Assembly (NCBI RefSeq): GCF_016756615.1
Contig: NZ_AP023262.1
Location: 620,001-684,000 of the forward strand
Length of the DNA stretch: 64,000 nucleotides
Direction of reading: 5' to 3'
DNA from: Mesorhizobium sp. L-8-3
GTDB taxonomy: Bacteria > Pseudomonadota > Alphaproteobacteria > Rhizobiales > Rhizobiaceae
Shown here: positions 1 to 8,819 of the stretch, in pieces
Layout: each line of letters starts with the position of its first letter
How positions within the stretch are numbered: the stretch's first letter is position 1
Notes under the pieces: generated by a model
Database searches by the model: none
Told to the model about the DNA's origin: nothing
The model's input: the letters and a program-made list of their open reading frames with translations, nothing else
Program-made: the position numbers and the translations under genes

Positions 1-626
1 AGCTTGTCGGTATCGACCCCGCCAAGGCAGAACATCAGGGTTGGCGGCTGCATGCCGCCCTCGGCATTGCCCTTCTCGGTCGGCACACCGGCCCGATAGG
101 CGACATCCGCGTCGCCGGTGCAGTCGATCACGACCTTCGCAAGAATTGCCGAGCGGCCGCTCTTGCTCTCGGTGACGATGCCGCGGATCGTGTCGCCATC
201 CATCACGACACCGGCGAAGAAGGTGTAGAACAGCACGTCGACGCCGGATTCAGTCAGCATCTCGAGCGCCACCGTCTTCACAGCTTCGGGTTCCACCAGG
301 GTGATGCCCATGTGCAGCGGGCATGGCCGGTGCTCGCTGGCACCGTCTCGTTCCCTGCGCAGGCGCTGGATGAACTTCTCCGGCAAGCCGTCGATGATCT
401 GGTTGCCCTTCTGGCCGAGAAAGCCCAGCACCGGCAGGCCGATCGTCATGTTGCCGCCGACGAAGCTGCGGCTTTCCACCAGGCCGACCCGCAGGCCGTC
501 CTCGGACGCCGCGAGCGCGGCCGTGAGGCCCGACGGGCCACCGCCGACCACGAGAACGTCGTATTCGGCCGAGATCGGGATTGAGCGGGCCGGTTCCTGG
601 ATGGAGCGGACTGCGGAGCTGGACAT
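1..626 (-). CDS. FAD-dependent oxidoreductase, N-terminal part (runs off the window)
   Basis: The first 208 residues are visible; the C-terminal part lies beyond base 1. Residues about 22-50 form a Rossmann dinucleotide-binding start with the motif VVGGGPSGL and an acidic residue at the end of the second strand (LVES), typical of FAD-binding oxidoreductases of the FAD_oxidored type. A later stretch (VVIDCTGDADVAYRAG) is the second conserved FAD contact of this family. The start at base 626 gives a short N-terminal extension before the FAD fold. The gene points the same way as the binding protein and permeases at 736-3759 and begins about 110 bases after the binding-protein stop, so it is probably the next operon gene and acts on the imported compound. 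The substrate cannot be told. Confidence 0.85.
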   Translation of the reverse strand, partial: MSSSAVRSIQEPARSIPISAEYDVLVVGGGPSGLTAALAASEDGLRVGLVESRSFVGGNMTIGLPVLGFLGQKGNQIIDGLPEKFIQRLRRERDGASEHRPCPLHMGITLVEPEAVKTVALEMLTESGVDVLFYTFFAGVVMDGDTIRGIVTESKSGRSAILAKVVIDCTGDADVAYRAGVPTEKGNAEGGMQPPTLMFCLGGVDTDK

Positions 627-735
627 GTCTGTTTCCTCGGGTTTTGCCGGCCGCCACCTGGCACCGGCAAGGCATTTCCTGTTTGATCCAGCAGCCCGGG
701 CCGTCGCCGGCCCGGGCGCACGTTCATCGCTGCTG

Positions 736-2031
736 TCAGGCTGGCAACAGCGGCTTGACCCGTTCGATGATGGCGGCCACCGCATCCTTCACCGGCTTGC
801 GGCCGATTACGGCAAGCTGCACCTCTTCGAGCATGGTCGCCTGCGCGCGTGCCGCCTCCGGGAAGGGCGGGAAGGCGCCGCGCGCGTTTGCAAGCACCTT
901 CGCCTCGACCTCGGCCACGGGGTTCTTCTGTGTCAGTGCCGGATCGGCATAACTCGACACGCGCACCGGGCCGTTGCCGTTGAGCGCCATGCCAAGCGTG
1001 ACCCGCTTGCTCGACACCTCCTTGATGTAGGACCAGGCGAGTTGCTTGTCCTTGGCATTCTTCGGAATGACCATCGCCCAGGCCTCCGTGACCGATGCCA
1101 TCGGCATCTTGCCGGCCAGGATGGCCGAGATCGGGAACTCGATGGCCTTGATCCTGCCCGGGTACTTGCTCTGCTCCGGATTGTTGAGCTGGGCATTGCG
1201 GGCGAAAGGGAGCACGGTGAAAGCTGCACGGCCTTGCTGGATCCACGTCACCTGGTCATCGTTCTTGGTGGTGGCGTAGTTGCGGGGCAGGGCGCCTGCT
1301 TCGAACATGCCGCGAAGCGTTTCGAGCCCCTGCTCCATGGCGGCCGGATCCGGCACGAGCTGGAAGTCCCTGGTGATGAAATCGCCGCCGAAAGCGCGTG
1401 CGAACATCACCGGGAAAACTGCGAGGTCGCTGGCGAGGATCATGCCGGTCACCGGGGTGCCGGCCGCCGAGGTGAAGGTCGTCTTCTTCGCCTGTTCGAC
1501 GAGTTCCTCGAGCGTGGCCGGCGGCGCGGAGATGCCGGCCTCCTCAAGCAGTTCCTCGTTGTAGAACAGGCCCTGGGTGGCGTGGCGCACTGGAATGCCG
1601 ATGAGCTTGCCGTCGACCGTCATGCCCTCGACGAGGCCGGGCGCGATATCCCCGAAATCCTCTATCGGATCATCCTTGAGCATGCCATCCAACGGCTCGA
1701 ACAGCGAAGCGATCTCCGAGGTCGGCCGGTTGTCGACCATGTAGCCGACGCCGTAGTCGGTCTCGCCCAGGCTCGCCTCGCGGAACAGGCGGTCCATCAG
1801 CGGATTGGAATCGAGGGTCGTGAAGACGATCTCGGCGGCGTTGTCGGCCCTCCAGCCTTTCATCAGGTCGCTGTCGGTTCCGGTGCCCAGAACTGTCTCG
1901 TGCACCTTGTGGCTGAGCACGTTGAGCGTCTTGCCCGCTGCCCGCGATGGACTGACGGCAAGTGCTGCCGCACCGCCCAGCGCGGTTCCGAGAAAGCCGC
2001 CCCTCGTAATGTCAAGATTGAACGCTTTCAT
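736..2031 (-). CDS. ABC transporter extracellular solute-binding protein (family 1)
   Basis: This 431-residue protein is the periplasmic receptor of a carbohydrate-type ABC importer. It begins with an export signal containing a single-arginine Tat-like stretch (TRGGFLGTALGG) and an A-rich hydrophobic core ending near SRAAG. The mature part has features of family-1 sugar-binding proteins, such as GKLIGIPVRHATQGLFYNEELLE and a C-terminal helical region. The start at 2031 is chosen because GGGAGG lies about 8 bases upstream; an in-frame ATG at 2064 lacks such a site. It is followed downstream by the FAD oxidoreductase and preceded by two permease genes. The ligand is likely a sugar, polyol or related compound, but the sequence does not identify it. 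Confidence 0.9.
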   Translation of the reverse strand: MKAFNLDITRGGFLGTALGGAAALAVSPSRAAGKTLNVLSHKVHETVLGTGTDSDLMKGWRADNAAEIVFTTLDSNPLMDRLFREASLGETDYGVGYMVDNRPTSEIASLFEPLDGMLKDDPIEDFGDIAPGLVEGMTVDGKLIGIPVRHATQGLFYNEELLEEAGISAPPATLEELVEQAKKTTFTSAAGTPVTGMILASDLAVFPVMFARAFGGDFITRDFQLVPDPAAMEQGLETLRGMFEAGALPRNYATTKNDDQVTWIQQGRAAFTVLPFARNAQLNNPEQSKYPGRIKAIEFPISAILAGKMPMASVTEAWAMVIPKNAKDKQLAWSYIKEVSSKRVTLGMALNGNGPVRVSSYADPALTQKNPVAEVEAKVLANARGAFPPFPEAARAQATMLEEVQLAVIGRKPVKDAVAAIIERVKPLLPA

Positions 2032-2060
2032 GGTCGTTTTCCTCCCTTGCAGACGGATCT

Positions 2061-2894
2061 TCATCCCTTGGTAGCGCCGGCCGTCAGCCCGGCGACGAGA
2101 TAGCGGTTCATGAGCACGACGAAGAGCAGGACGGGCGCGAGCTGCACCGTGGAAGCCGCGAACAGGATCCCCCAGTCGACGCCGTCGATGGAGCCGATCA
2201 TTTCCGAAATGACCAGCGGCGTGGTCTTGGCGTTGGTCGCGATGAAGATGAAGGCGAATAGGAACTCGTTCCAGGCGAACACCACCACGAAGACGGCGAC
2301 CGCGAGGATGCCGGGAGCGGCCAGCGGCACCACGACGCGCCGCAGGATGGTGAGACGCCCTGCCCCGTCGATCTCGGCGGCCTCGTCCAGCTCGCGGGGG
2401 ATCTGGTCGATGAAGGTGCGCATCAGCACCGTGCCGAGCGAAACGAAGAAGGTGGCGTAGAGAACCATCAGCACGACATGGGTGTCGTTGAGTCCCATCG
2501 CATTGACGATCGGGAACAGCGGCAACGTCACCACGATCGGCGGGATCAGTCGCACGACGATCAGGAACATCACGCTGGCATTGAGGAACCGGCCGGAGTT
2601 GCGCGAATAGACGTAGCCGGCGCAGGTGCTTGCGATCACCGCCAGCGCCGTCGCCCCGGCCGTCACGATCGTGCTGTTGATCAGCCCGTCGAAGAACACG
2701 CCCCAGCGGTTCCACAGCGAGGCATAGTGCTCGAAGGTGGGCGTGAACAGGTAGGCCGGCGGGACCGCGAAGATCTCCTGCCCCGGCTTCACCGACGACA
2801 TCACGATGAAGGCGATCGGGAACAGCGACCAAACGAGCAGTGTGACCACCGCCGCAGCCTTCCCCACCCCGATGACAAGCCGTTTAGTGCGCAT
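2061..2894 (-). CDS. Carbohydrate ABC transporter permease (MalG/UgpE type)
   Basis: This 277-residue inner-membrane protein has six predicted membrane segments. Near residues 185-215 it carries the EAA loop (DEAAEIDGAGRLTILRRVVVPLAAPG) that contacts the ATPase subunit. This places it in the CUT1 MalG-like group of binding-protein-dependent permeases. Its start codon overlaps the end of the upstream permease gene by 11 bases, a sign of translational coupling, and the solute-binding gene starts 30 bases after its stop. No ATP-binding subunit lies in the window. It may be encoded beyond base 1, or a shared MsmX/UgpC-like ATPase may serve. Confidence 0.93.
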   Translation of the reverse strand: MRTKRLVIGVGKAAAVVTLLVWSLFPIAFIVMSSVKPGQEIFAVPPAYLFTPTFEHYASLWNRWGVFFDGLINSTIVTAGATALAVIASTCAGYVYSRNSGRFLNASVMFLIVVRLIPPIVVTLPLFPIVNAMGLNDTHVVLMVLYATFFVSLGTVLMRTFIDQIPRELDEAAEIDGAGRLTILRRVVVPLAAPGILAVAVFVVVFAWNEFLFAFIFIATNAKTTPLVISEMIGSIDGVDWGILFAASTVQLAPVLLFVVLMNRYLVAGLTAGATKG

Positions 2895-3759
2895 TCGTAG
2901 CCACCTGTCTGCGCAGAAGGAAGACGTAGCCGGCGGCGAGCAGCAGCGAGGCGACGACCATGATCCAGGCGGTCGCGGCGGCGGTGCCGAAGGCGTTGTA
3001 GCTGAAGGCTTCCTGGTAGAGATAGACGGCCACCACTTCGGTCGACCGGGCCGGCCCTCCGCCCGTCAGCAGCCACACCTCCGAGAAGATGCGGAAGGCA
3101 AAAATGTAGCGGAAGAGCAGCGCCACCGCGATCGCCGGCCCCAGCAGCGGCAGCGTAACGCGCCGGAAGGCCTGGAAGGCGGTCGCACCGTCAATTCGCG
3201 CTGCCTCATAGAGGTCCCTGGGTATCGCCAGCCGCGCGGCATAGAGGATGATGAAGGTGAAGGGCAGATGCAGCCAGATCGTGAGCAGCGCGATCAGGAT
3301 CATCGCGTGCGTGGGCTCGAACGACCAGTCGAGGATCGGCAGGCCGAGCGCCTGGAGGGCCAGCGTCACCGGTCCGGCCGATGTGTCGAACAGGAAACGC
3401 CACATCACGACCGCGATCACCTCGCTGACCGCGTATGGCGCCAGAACGGCCACCAGCAGGAAGCGGCGGAACGGCAGGCCGCTCGCGAAAAGCAGCGCCA
3501 CCAGAAGCCCGATCGCAAGCTCGATGTGGACGGCAAAGACCACGATGATGACGGTGTTCCACAAGGCGCTGCGAAAGGCCGGATCGGAGAGCACGCGGAT
3601 GTAGTTCTCAAGGCCGACCCAGGTCGGTGCCTGGCCGAAGCTCGACTTGGTCACGCTTAGCCAGATCACGAAGATCGACGGGACGACGATGACGCTCAGG
3701 ATCAGGATATGAACCGGAGCGACCAGCGGCATCAGCCGGGCCAGACTTCTCTTGCGCAA
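2884..3759 (-). CDS. Carbohydrate ABC transporter permease (MalF/UgpA type)
   Basis: This is the partner permease of the CUT1 importer, with six predicted membrane segments and an EAA loop (YEAARIDGATAFQAFRRVTLPLLGPA). The open frame extends upstream to 3897, but that would overlap the LacI gene by almost 90 bases and would add a very basic, unstructured N-terminus. A TTG at 3759 sits just after GGGAGG with five bases between, and gives a 291-residue protein of normal family length, so I take it as the start. It lies 49 bases after the LacI stop, so regulator and transporter may share a transcript. Confidence 0.85.
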   Translation of the reverse strand: MRKRSLARLMPLVAPVHILILSVIVVPSIFVIWLSVTKSSFGQAPTWVGLENYIRVLSDPAFRSALWNTVIIVVFAVHIELAIGLLVALLFASGLPFRRFLLVAVLAPYAVSEVIAVVMWRFLFDTSAGPVTLALQALGLPILDWSFEPTHAMILIALLTIWLHLPFTFIILYAARLAIPRDLYEAARIDGATAFQAFRRVTLPLLGPAIAVALLFRYIFAFRIFSEVWLLTGGGPARSTEVVAVYLYQEAFSYNAFGTAAATAWIMVVASLLLAAGYVFLLRRQVATNAH

Positions 3760-3808
3760 ACGGTCCTCCCTGACCCTGTGCTTGCGTTGGCGCGTGCTTC
3801 GTTCCCGA

Positions 3809-4900
3809 TCAGTGGACCGCTGATTGGCCAGCGCCGTCCGCATCCTCGTCCCGTAGCGGCGGAGCGGAAACGGGTACGCCTTCCGGTGCTGCGCCAAGAT
3901 CGCGCACGGAATCGCGAACCTGCAGCGACGTCTTGAGTTCGATCGGCTGTGGCGCCGACTCGTCGCCGGCGATCCGCGCCTTGAGCCTGTTCCAGATCGC
4001 CCCAGCCATCTCGTCCACGGGCTGGCGGATCGCAGTCAGGGCGGTCTTGCGCGCGCTCATCCAGGCATAGTCGTCGAAGCCGATGATCGAGACCTGCTCG
4101 GGAATGTCGATGCGTCTGGCAGCAAGCGCCGACAGTACCGCCAAGGTCGTCACGTTGGTGAGCGCCAGAACGGCGGTCGGGCGCGCATGCCGCTCGAGCC
4201 AGTGCAAGAAGAGCTCGGCGCCGCGTTCGCCATTGGAGCCCAGCTCGATCACCGTCGCACCCCGCCCGATCGCCCGGCGCAGAAAGGAGTCGGCACCGCG
4301 CACGCGTTCACGGATGGGAACAATGGAGAGATGCGACGCCGCGATGACCACGTCGCAATGTCCCATCGAGGCCAGGTGGCGGGCTGCGATCTCGCCAGCC
4401 TCCGCGTTGTCGATCGTCACCGTGTCGGCGAAGGCTCCTTCGCTGTCGACACGGTCCGCGAGCACCATCGGGAGGCGGTGCGCCTCTTCGGCGAGAATCT
4501 GGGGGACGTTGTCGGTACAGGGCACGGCAACGAGCCCCGACGGGCGCCAACCCAGCAGGGCGCGTAGCCGCGACTTCTCGAGTTCGGCATCGTCGCGCGA
4601 ACTCGCCACGATGACATCATATCCGTCTTCGCGCGCCTTCACCTCCAGCCGCGAAACGAGCGATGTAAAGAACACGTCGTCCAGGTCAGGTACGAGCACA
4701 CCTATCACCTTGGCCTGTCCGGAGCGCAGCTGCGAAGCGGCGCGATCGACATGGTAGGAGAGCTCGAGCGCCGCACTCTCGACGCGTTTGCGCAGTTCGG
4801 CATTCACCGGCTTGGAACCCGAAAGGACGTTCGAAACGGTGGCGATCGAAACGCCCGCCCGCGTGGCAACGTCCTTGATCGTCGACCTCTTGCGACTCAT
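3809..4900 (-). CDS. LacI-family transcriptional regulator
   Basis: This 363-residue repressor has the LacI helix-turn-helix at residues about 6-30 (IKDVATRAGVSIATVSNVLSG), including the hinge-helix region, followed by a periplasmic-binding-protein-like effector domain (VIGVLVPDLDDVFFTSLV, and FDDYAWMSARKTALTAIRQP near the C-terminus). It is the first gene upstream of the sugar-type ABC genes and in the same direction, so it probably controls them in response to their substrate. A tandem palindromic operator lies 12 bases upstream of its start, which suggests autorepression. The last 30 or so residues are a variable tail. Confidence 0.95.
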   Translation of the reverse strand: MSRKRSTIKDVATRAGVSIATVSNVLSGSKPVNAELRKRVESAALELSYHVDRAASQLRSGQAKVIGVLVPDLDDVFFTSLVSRLEVKAREDGYDVIVASSRDDAELEKSRLRALLGWRPSGLVAVPCTDNVPQILAEEAHRLPMVLADRVDSEGAFADTVTIDNAEAGEIAARHLASMGHCDVVIAASHLSIVPIRERVRGADSFLRRAIGRGATVIELGSNGERGAELFLHWLERHARPTAVLALTNVTTLAVLSALAARRIDIPEQVSIIGFDDYAWMSARKTALTAIRQPVDEMAGAIWNRLKARIAGDESAPQPIELKTSLQVRDSVRDLGAAPEGVPVSAPPLRDEDADGAGQSAVH

Positions 4901-4911
4901 GAAAGAGCCCT

Positions 4912-4940
4912 GTTAAACGTTTTACAGTTAAACGTTTTAC
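4912..4940 (-). promoter_or_regulatory. Tandem LacI-type operator
   Basis: Two exact copies of GTTAAACGTTTTAC stand side by side with one base between them (4912-4925 and 4927-4940). Each is a near palindrome centred on CG (12 of 14 positions symmetric), the hallmark of LacI-family operators. They lie directly upstream of the ribosome binding site of the LacI gene at 3809-4900 and would overlap its promoter. Binding by the adjacent regulator is inferred. Confidence 0.8.
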
Positions 4941-5132
4941 TCGCCTTTTTTGACCAAATCAATAGGCATGGACGGGCGAAGCGCCGCGCGCGTCGACCGT
5001 TCGGGCGGAAATCATGCAGATCGCAGCTCTCCGCAATCAAGGTCACATGTCGTGGCCGTTCTCGGGCGTCCACGCTGCCACAGCCAAGGTCAGGATTGGG
5101 AGAGCGAATGAGTGCCAATGTCTTGACGTGCC

Positions 5133-5262
5133 TTCGCCGACGAGCGCGCCGTTTCGGCCCACGGGCACGCGTTTGATCTCGCTCGCCCATCAAGGCGGCG
5201 ATGCGGGCGAGCGACGTCTCCTCGCCGACCTTCGACGCGGTCTTTGCATCGATCACGGGCAT
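5133..5262 (-). pseudogene. Frameshifted fragment of a CBS-domain gene
   Basis: Bases 5136-5229 closely match part of the intact CBS-BON gene at 7670-8365 (around 7975-8069). A run of more than 30 bases, starting at CTCGCCCATCAAGG, is identical. The translated stretch GEETSLARIAALMGER matches GEEASLARIAALMGER of the intact protein. Two bases are missing where the intact gene reads GATCTCGCGCTCGCC, which throws the downstream part out of frame. Both ends leave the homology within about 100 bases, so this is a broken leftover of a duplicated or former CBS gene and not a functional one. Confidence 0.75.
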
Positions 5263-5736
5263 ATCAATCGCCTCAGCTTACGGCCCCCGTATGCGCCTCG
5301 GTGCTGGATGTCTTCGTTGCCCCCGTCTCGGGAGGCACGATGGGCCGTTCTGGCCAGGACCTTCGCCTGGCATGAAATAGCGATAACCTATCCCAACACG
5401 AAGGTGCGGGACGACTTTCTCGTGGAGGAAGTCACGGAGACGTTTCCGTTCGAGGCGCTTCGTGCGTTCTTTCGTTCTCTCGGAAGACAATTGAACTGAA
5501 ACCGCTACTTCTCCGCGAACTCATCGAGGCTCGCTTCAGAAGCCGCGCGGCAGCCAGGGGGTTTGTCCGTCTGTCCGCGCGGTTCTCACGAACGCCCCTC
5601 CTCGAAGCGATGCCGACACCGATCTGGCGCGAATGATGTCGCGAAGCCGCTGGCAGGCCTGCCTCTCGACCTCTACCGTCAGCCTCACGTGCCACGACGC
5701 TGGGTCAGCGCCTGAAGCCGCGGCCCTCAGTCGAGC
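5263..5736. other. Non-coding or decayed stretch beside the CBS remnant
   Basis: No convincing gene is visible. Short frames exist on both strands (for example about 70 codons on the minus strand ending at 5278). None has a clear ribosome binding site, a recognisable domain or a convincing start. Because the neighbouring stretch holds a frameshifted CBS fragment, this region may be further decayed sequence. The interval 4941-5132 likewise holds no gene I can support. Confidence 0.4.
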
Positions 5737-7446
5737 TCATCCACGTGCCTTTTCGCTCGCGGCGCTCCCTGGCCGGGCCACCGGACCCTGATCGTCGTGC
5801 GCGCCGCGGCCGAGGAGATGGGCCGCCGAACGCCACGCATGATGCGCCAGCCGGTCGAGCCGTCGGGCGGCTTCGATCCCCGCGAAGGCATCCGCCGCAG
5901 TCAGCTTGCCCGGAGCGACGGAGGCGAGGGTCGCGGCACGGTGGTCCCGTTGCAGGGCGTCGAGTGCCTTGGCCGCACCCTCCGCGTCAGCAAGGGCCGC
6001 GGCGACCTTGGGCGAAACGCTCCAACCGATCGGTGCCGCCTGTGCGCCCAGCGCGGATTCCGAGGTGATCGAGCGCCCGATCGCCTGTGCCCCTCGCAGA
6101 GCCTCTACGCACAGTTCGCCGGCGCGAAGGTCGTGGAACGTTCGGATCGGCCGCCTTGTGGGCCCGTCGTCCATCAGGATCTCCACGAGACGTGAAGCGT
6201 GATCGAGCGCATGCAGCGTGCTTGTCATGCGCAGCCGCTCATTCTCCGTCCCGGGCGGCTCCTTCAGAGCGGTCAGAAAATCCTGCACTTCCCCCAGCGT
6301 GGCGGCGGCCGCCGCTGTTTCCCGCGCCACAGGGCCGGCCTCGCCCGAAAGCCCCGCCGAGACCGAGGCGGCGGTTGTCGAGAGGACATCCGCCACGACA
6401 CGCCGGGCAGTCTCGACGGCGATCACCGGACTGACCAGCGCGCTGGGGTCCAGCGCACGCTGAAGCGCCGTCTGGCTGGAGGGCAGGAGCCGCCCCACGA
6501 TGCGGCTGAACCACTGCGTCGCCGGAAGGAGCACCGCGACCCCTACCACATTGTAGGCGGTGTGGTAGGCGGCAAGAAGCGTCACCCCGTCGACGGAAGC
6601 GACAAGGGCATTCATCAGCGCCGCAGTGAACGGAAATGCAACGATCGATATAAGCGCCGCTATCGCCTTGAACAGCACATAGGCGAGGGCGAGGCGCTTC
6701 GCCATCGTACCGGCACCGATGGCTGCCAATGCGGAGCTCGTTGCCGTCCCGATATTCTGGCCGATGATCAAAGCCGCGCCCTGCTCCAGGCTCACTGCCC
6801 CGGCGTAGAAGGCCGAAATGGTGACAGCGATAGCGGCCGTCGAGGACTGCATGACCGCGGTCATCGCCAGGCCGACGACGACAAGGGTCATGAGGCCGAC
6901 CGACCCGGCGATCCAGCCAACCCCCGGCGCGCCCAGCACCGCTGGAAGGTCAGACGGATGCAGGCTCTCCGCGAGGCCGCCCATGCCCTGCTGGAGCGTC
7001 GTCAACCCGTAGAGCACCAAGGCGAAGCCTGCGAGGGCACCGCCGGCCGCCGCGATCCGTCCGCCCGCCAGCAGTTTGGCCAAGGCCCCAACGAAGATCA
7101 TCGGCAGCGCGTAGGCCGAAAGCGAGACGCGGACACCGATCAGGGCGACGAGCCAGCCTGTACCCGTCGTGCCGACATTGGCGCCGAAAACGAGACCAAG
7201 CCCCTGCGAAAAGGTCAGAAGCTCCGCGCTGACGAGGCCGATCGTCGTCATCGTCACCGCGCTTGAGGACTGCACGAGCAGCGTGACGACCGCGCCCCAG
7301 AAGGCGCCGGAGAGCGGCGTGGCAGCTGCTTTGGCGAGGACGGTGCGCAGGGCCGATCCCGCCAGAGACTTCAGGCCGTCGGTCATGACGGCCATGCCGA
7401 GCAGGAAGAGCCCGACGCCTCCGAGAATGGCAATTGCCGTCGACAT
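5737..7446 (-). CDS. Na/Pi cotransporter family protein with PhoU-like C-terminus
   Basis: This 569-residue inner-membrane protein has two repeated Na/Pi-cotransporter units in its N-terminal 300 residues. Each carries the QSSS-type motif (LVQSSSAVTMTT near residue 60 and VMQSSTAAIAVT near 205), the substrate and sodium site of the NptA/SLC34-like family. The C-terminal 200 residues are soluble and helical, as in the PhoU-like domain of many bacterial members. It probably takes up phosphate with sodium. It stands alone on the minus strand, 223 bases downstream of the CBS-BON gene. The start at 7446 directly precedes the first membrane segment (AIAILGGVGLFLLGMAVM). Confidence 0.92.
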   Translation of the reverse strand: MSTAIAILGGVGLFLLGMAVMTDGLKSLAGSALRTVLAKAAATPLSGAFWGAVVTLLVQSSSAVTMTTIGLVSAELLTFSQGLGLVFGANVGTTGTGWLVALIGVRVSLSAYALPMIFVGALAKLLAGGRIAAAGGALAGFALVLYGLTTLQQGMGGLAESLHPSDLPAVLGAPGVGWIAGSVGLMTLVVVGLAMTAVMQSSTAAIAVTISAFYAGAVSLEQGAALIIGQNIGTATSSALAAIGAGTMAKRLALAYVLFKAIAALISIVAFPFTAALMNALVASVDGVTLLAAYHTAYNVVGVAVLLPATQWFSRIVGRLLPSSQTALQRALDPSALVSPVIAVETARRVVADVLSTTAASVSAGLSGEAGPVARETAAAAATLGEVQDFLTALKEPPGTENERLRMTSTLHALDHASRLVEILMDDGPTRRPIRTFHDLRAGELCVEALRGAQAIGRSITSESALGAQAAPIGWSVSPKVAAALADAEGAAKALDALQRDHRAATLASVAPGKLTAADAFAGIEAARRLDRLAHHAWRSAAHLLGRGAHDDQGPVARPGSAASEKARG

Positions 7447-7669
7447 GCCCGTCTCCTCCCCTCCGCTTCGGCCTCAAGCTCGTCGGCGTCATGGCGCCAG
7501 CCGACACTATGCCGATAGCCCGCCGCTGCACCGACGCTCCCCGTTTCCGAAAACCCCTCAGATCTGCAGACATCAGAGCGGGCACCGATACGTGACCGCA
7601 ACAATCACGACACTTCCTGAGGAGAAGCGTCCGGAACGGATGGGGGAAGCCGCTGCGGGGTCCTTGCTT

Positions 7670-8365
7670 TCAGCCAGCGTCCCGCCGTTCGCCGCCCTCC
7701 TGCTCCGTTGTGGAGAAATGCGCGACCACGCCCTCCACGCCCCGCACGCCTTCGGCGACGACGCGCGCTGCCCGCCGGCATTCCTCGGCGTCGACCTCTC
7801 CCCACAGATGGACGATGCCGTCCGCGACGGTGACGGAGATGTTCAGGTCTTGCAAGCCAGCATTCTCGTCGAAACGGGCGAGGATGCTGCGGCGGATGGC
7901 TTCGTCGCCGCGGGTGGTGTCGGGCAATTTCGCGGTGGCGACCGCATAGAGCAGGTCGGCCCGGGTGACGATGCCGACGAGCGTGCCGTCGCGGAGGACG
8001 GGCACGCGCTTGATCTCGCGCTCGCCCATCAAGGCGGCGATGCGGGCGAGCGACGCCTCCTCGCCGACGACAACGGGAGCCGGCGTCATCACGTCTGAGA
8101 CGCGCCAGGAATGCGCCTTCACGTAGGATCTGGCTCTTTGCTCGCGATCGGCCTGCTCCTGTTCCGGCAGGACCATGCCTTCGAGCCCCAGCTCCGTCCG
8201 GCGCAGCATGTCGCCTTCGCTGATGATGCCGACCAGCCGTCCCTCGTCGTCGACGACGGGAAGACCGCTGACGCCATTTTCCATCATGATCTTCGCCGCG
8301 TGCCTGATGCTGTGGTCGGGCGAGACGGTAACGACCTTGGTCGTCATGACCTCCTTGGCTTTCAT
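7670..8365 (-). CDS. CBS-domain and BON-domain protein
   Basis: This 231-residue cytoplasmic protein has two CBS domains (residues about 7-60 and 90-150; MTTKVVTVSPDHSIRHAAKIM and VMTPAPVVVGEEASLARIAAL). A BON domain follows at about 165-225 (ISVTVADGIVHLWGEVDAEE). CBS pairs bind adenine nucleotides and often sense energy state; BON domains are thought to bind lipids or membranes. The start at 8365 is set by GGAGACAGCC just upstream, ahead of MKAKEVMT. Longer in-frame starts lack a binding site. A partial, frameshifted copy of the second CBS domain lies at 5133-5262. Confidence 0.93.
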   Translation of the reverse strand: MKAKEVMTTKVVTVSPDHSIRHAAKIMMENGVSGLPVVDDEGRLVGIISEGDMLRRTELGLEGMVLPEQEQADREQRARSYVKAHSWRVSDVMTPAPVVVGEEASLARIAALMGEREIKRVPVLRDGTLVGIVTRADLLYAVATAKLPDTTRGDEAIRRSILARFDENAGLQDLNISVTVADGIVHLWGEVDAEECRRAARVVAEGVRGVEGVVAHFSTTEQEGGERRDAG

Positions 8366-8819
8366 GGCTGTCTCCTGGGGTGGACCGGGGCCATGCAGAT
8401 TAGGTCGGATCGTCGCCTGCAACTACCCCTCAGAATGCCCACCGGGCCGCGACCCTGCGTCGCCGCCAAGGCCGGCTCCTCAGCCGATGAACAGGGTAGC
8501 CGCTCTGCTCGCGCCGCCAGGGCTTGCTTCAAGCGCCTCGAAGGTCAGGCATCAAGCCTGGGCTGCTTCATCGAGGCCACCACGGCTTGCTCGATTTTGA
8601 GGCCGTGACCGGCGGGGACCGAGACGGTCGCATCGGGAGGATGCTTTACGAAATTGTCCTTGCCCTCGTCCCAGGACATGATGAACTTCGCCGTGGTGAC
8701 GTATCCCGCCGGGAGATAGGCCAGGGAACGGCATGGTCGCTGTTGGGGCATGTTCGACCGGCGGCGACGAAGGATGAGGGCGACGGCGCGCGCGTCCGGC
8801 GCCGCATGGGAGGAATATC
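8366..8819. other. Intergenic region with one doubtful short frame
   Basis: This stretch between two divergent genes holds no recognised gene. A 68-codon frame at 8545-8751 on the minus strand encodes a plausible-looking tail (SWDEGKDNFVKHPPDATVSV and beyond). It has no ribosome binding site I can see and no family I recognise, so it could be a small protein or the remains of one. The 3' edge holds GGGAGG at 8809-8814, the binding site for the TTG-started gene at 8820. Confidence 0.35.

Noticed and set aside
301-2103. A 600-codon plus-strand frame over the FAD oxidoreductase and binding protein
   Set aside because: It spans two well-supported minus-strand genes and has no domain; high GC leaves few stops in this frame.
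8545-8751. A 68-residue minus-strand gene
   Set aside because: The product looks partly plausible, but no binding site, family or promoter supports it; it is mentioned only under the intergenic entry.
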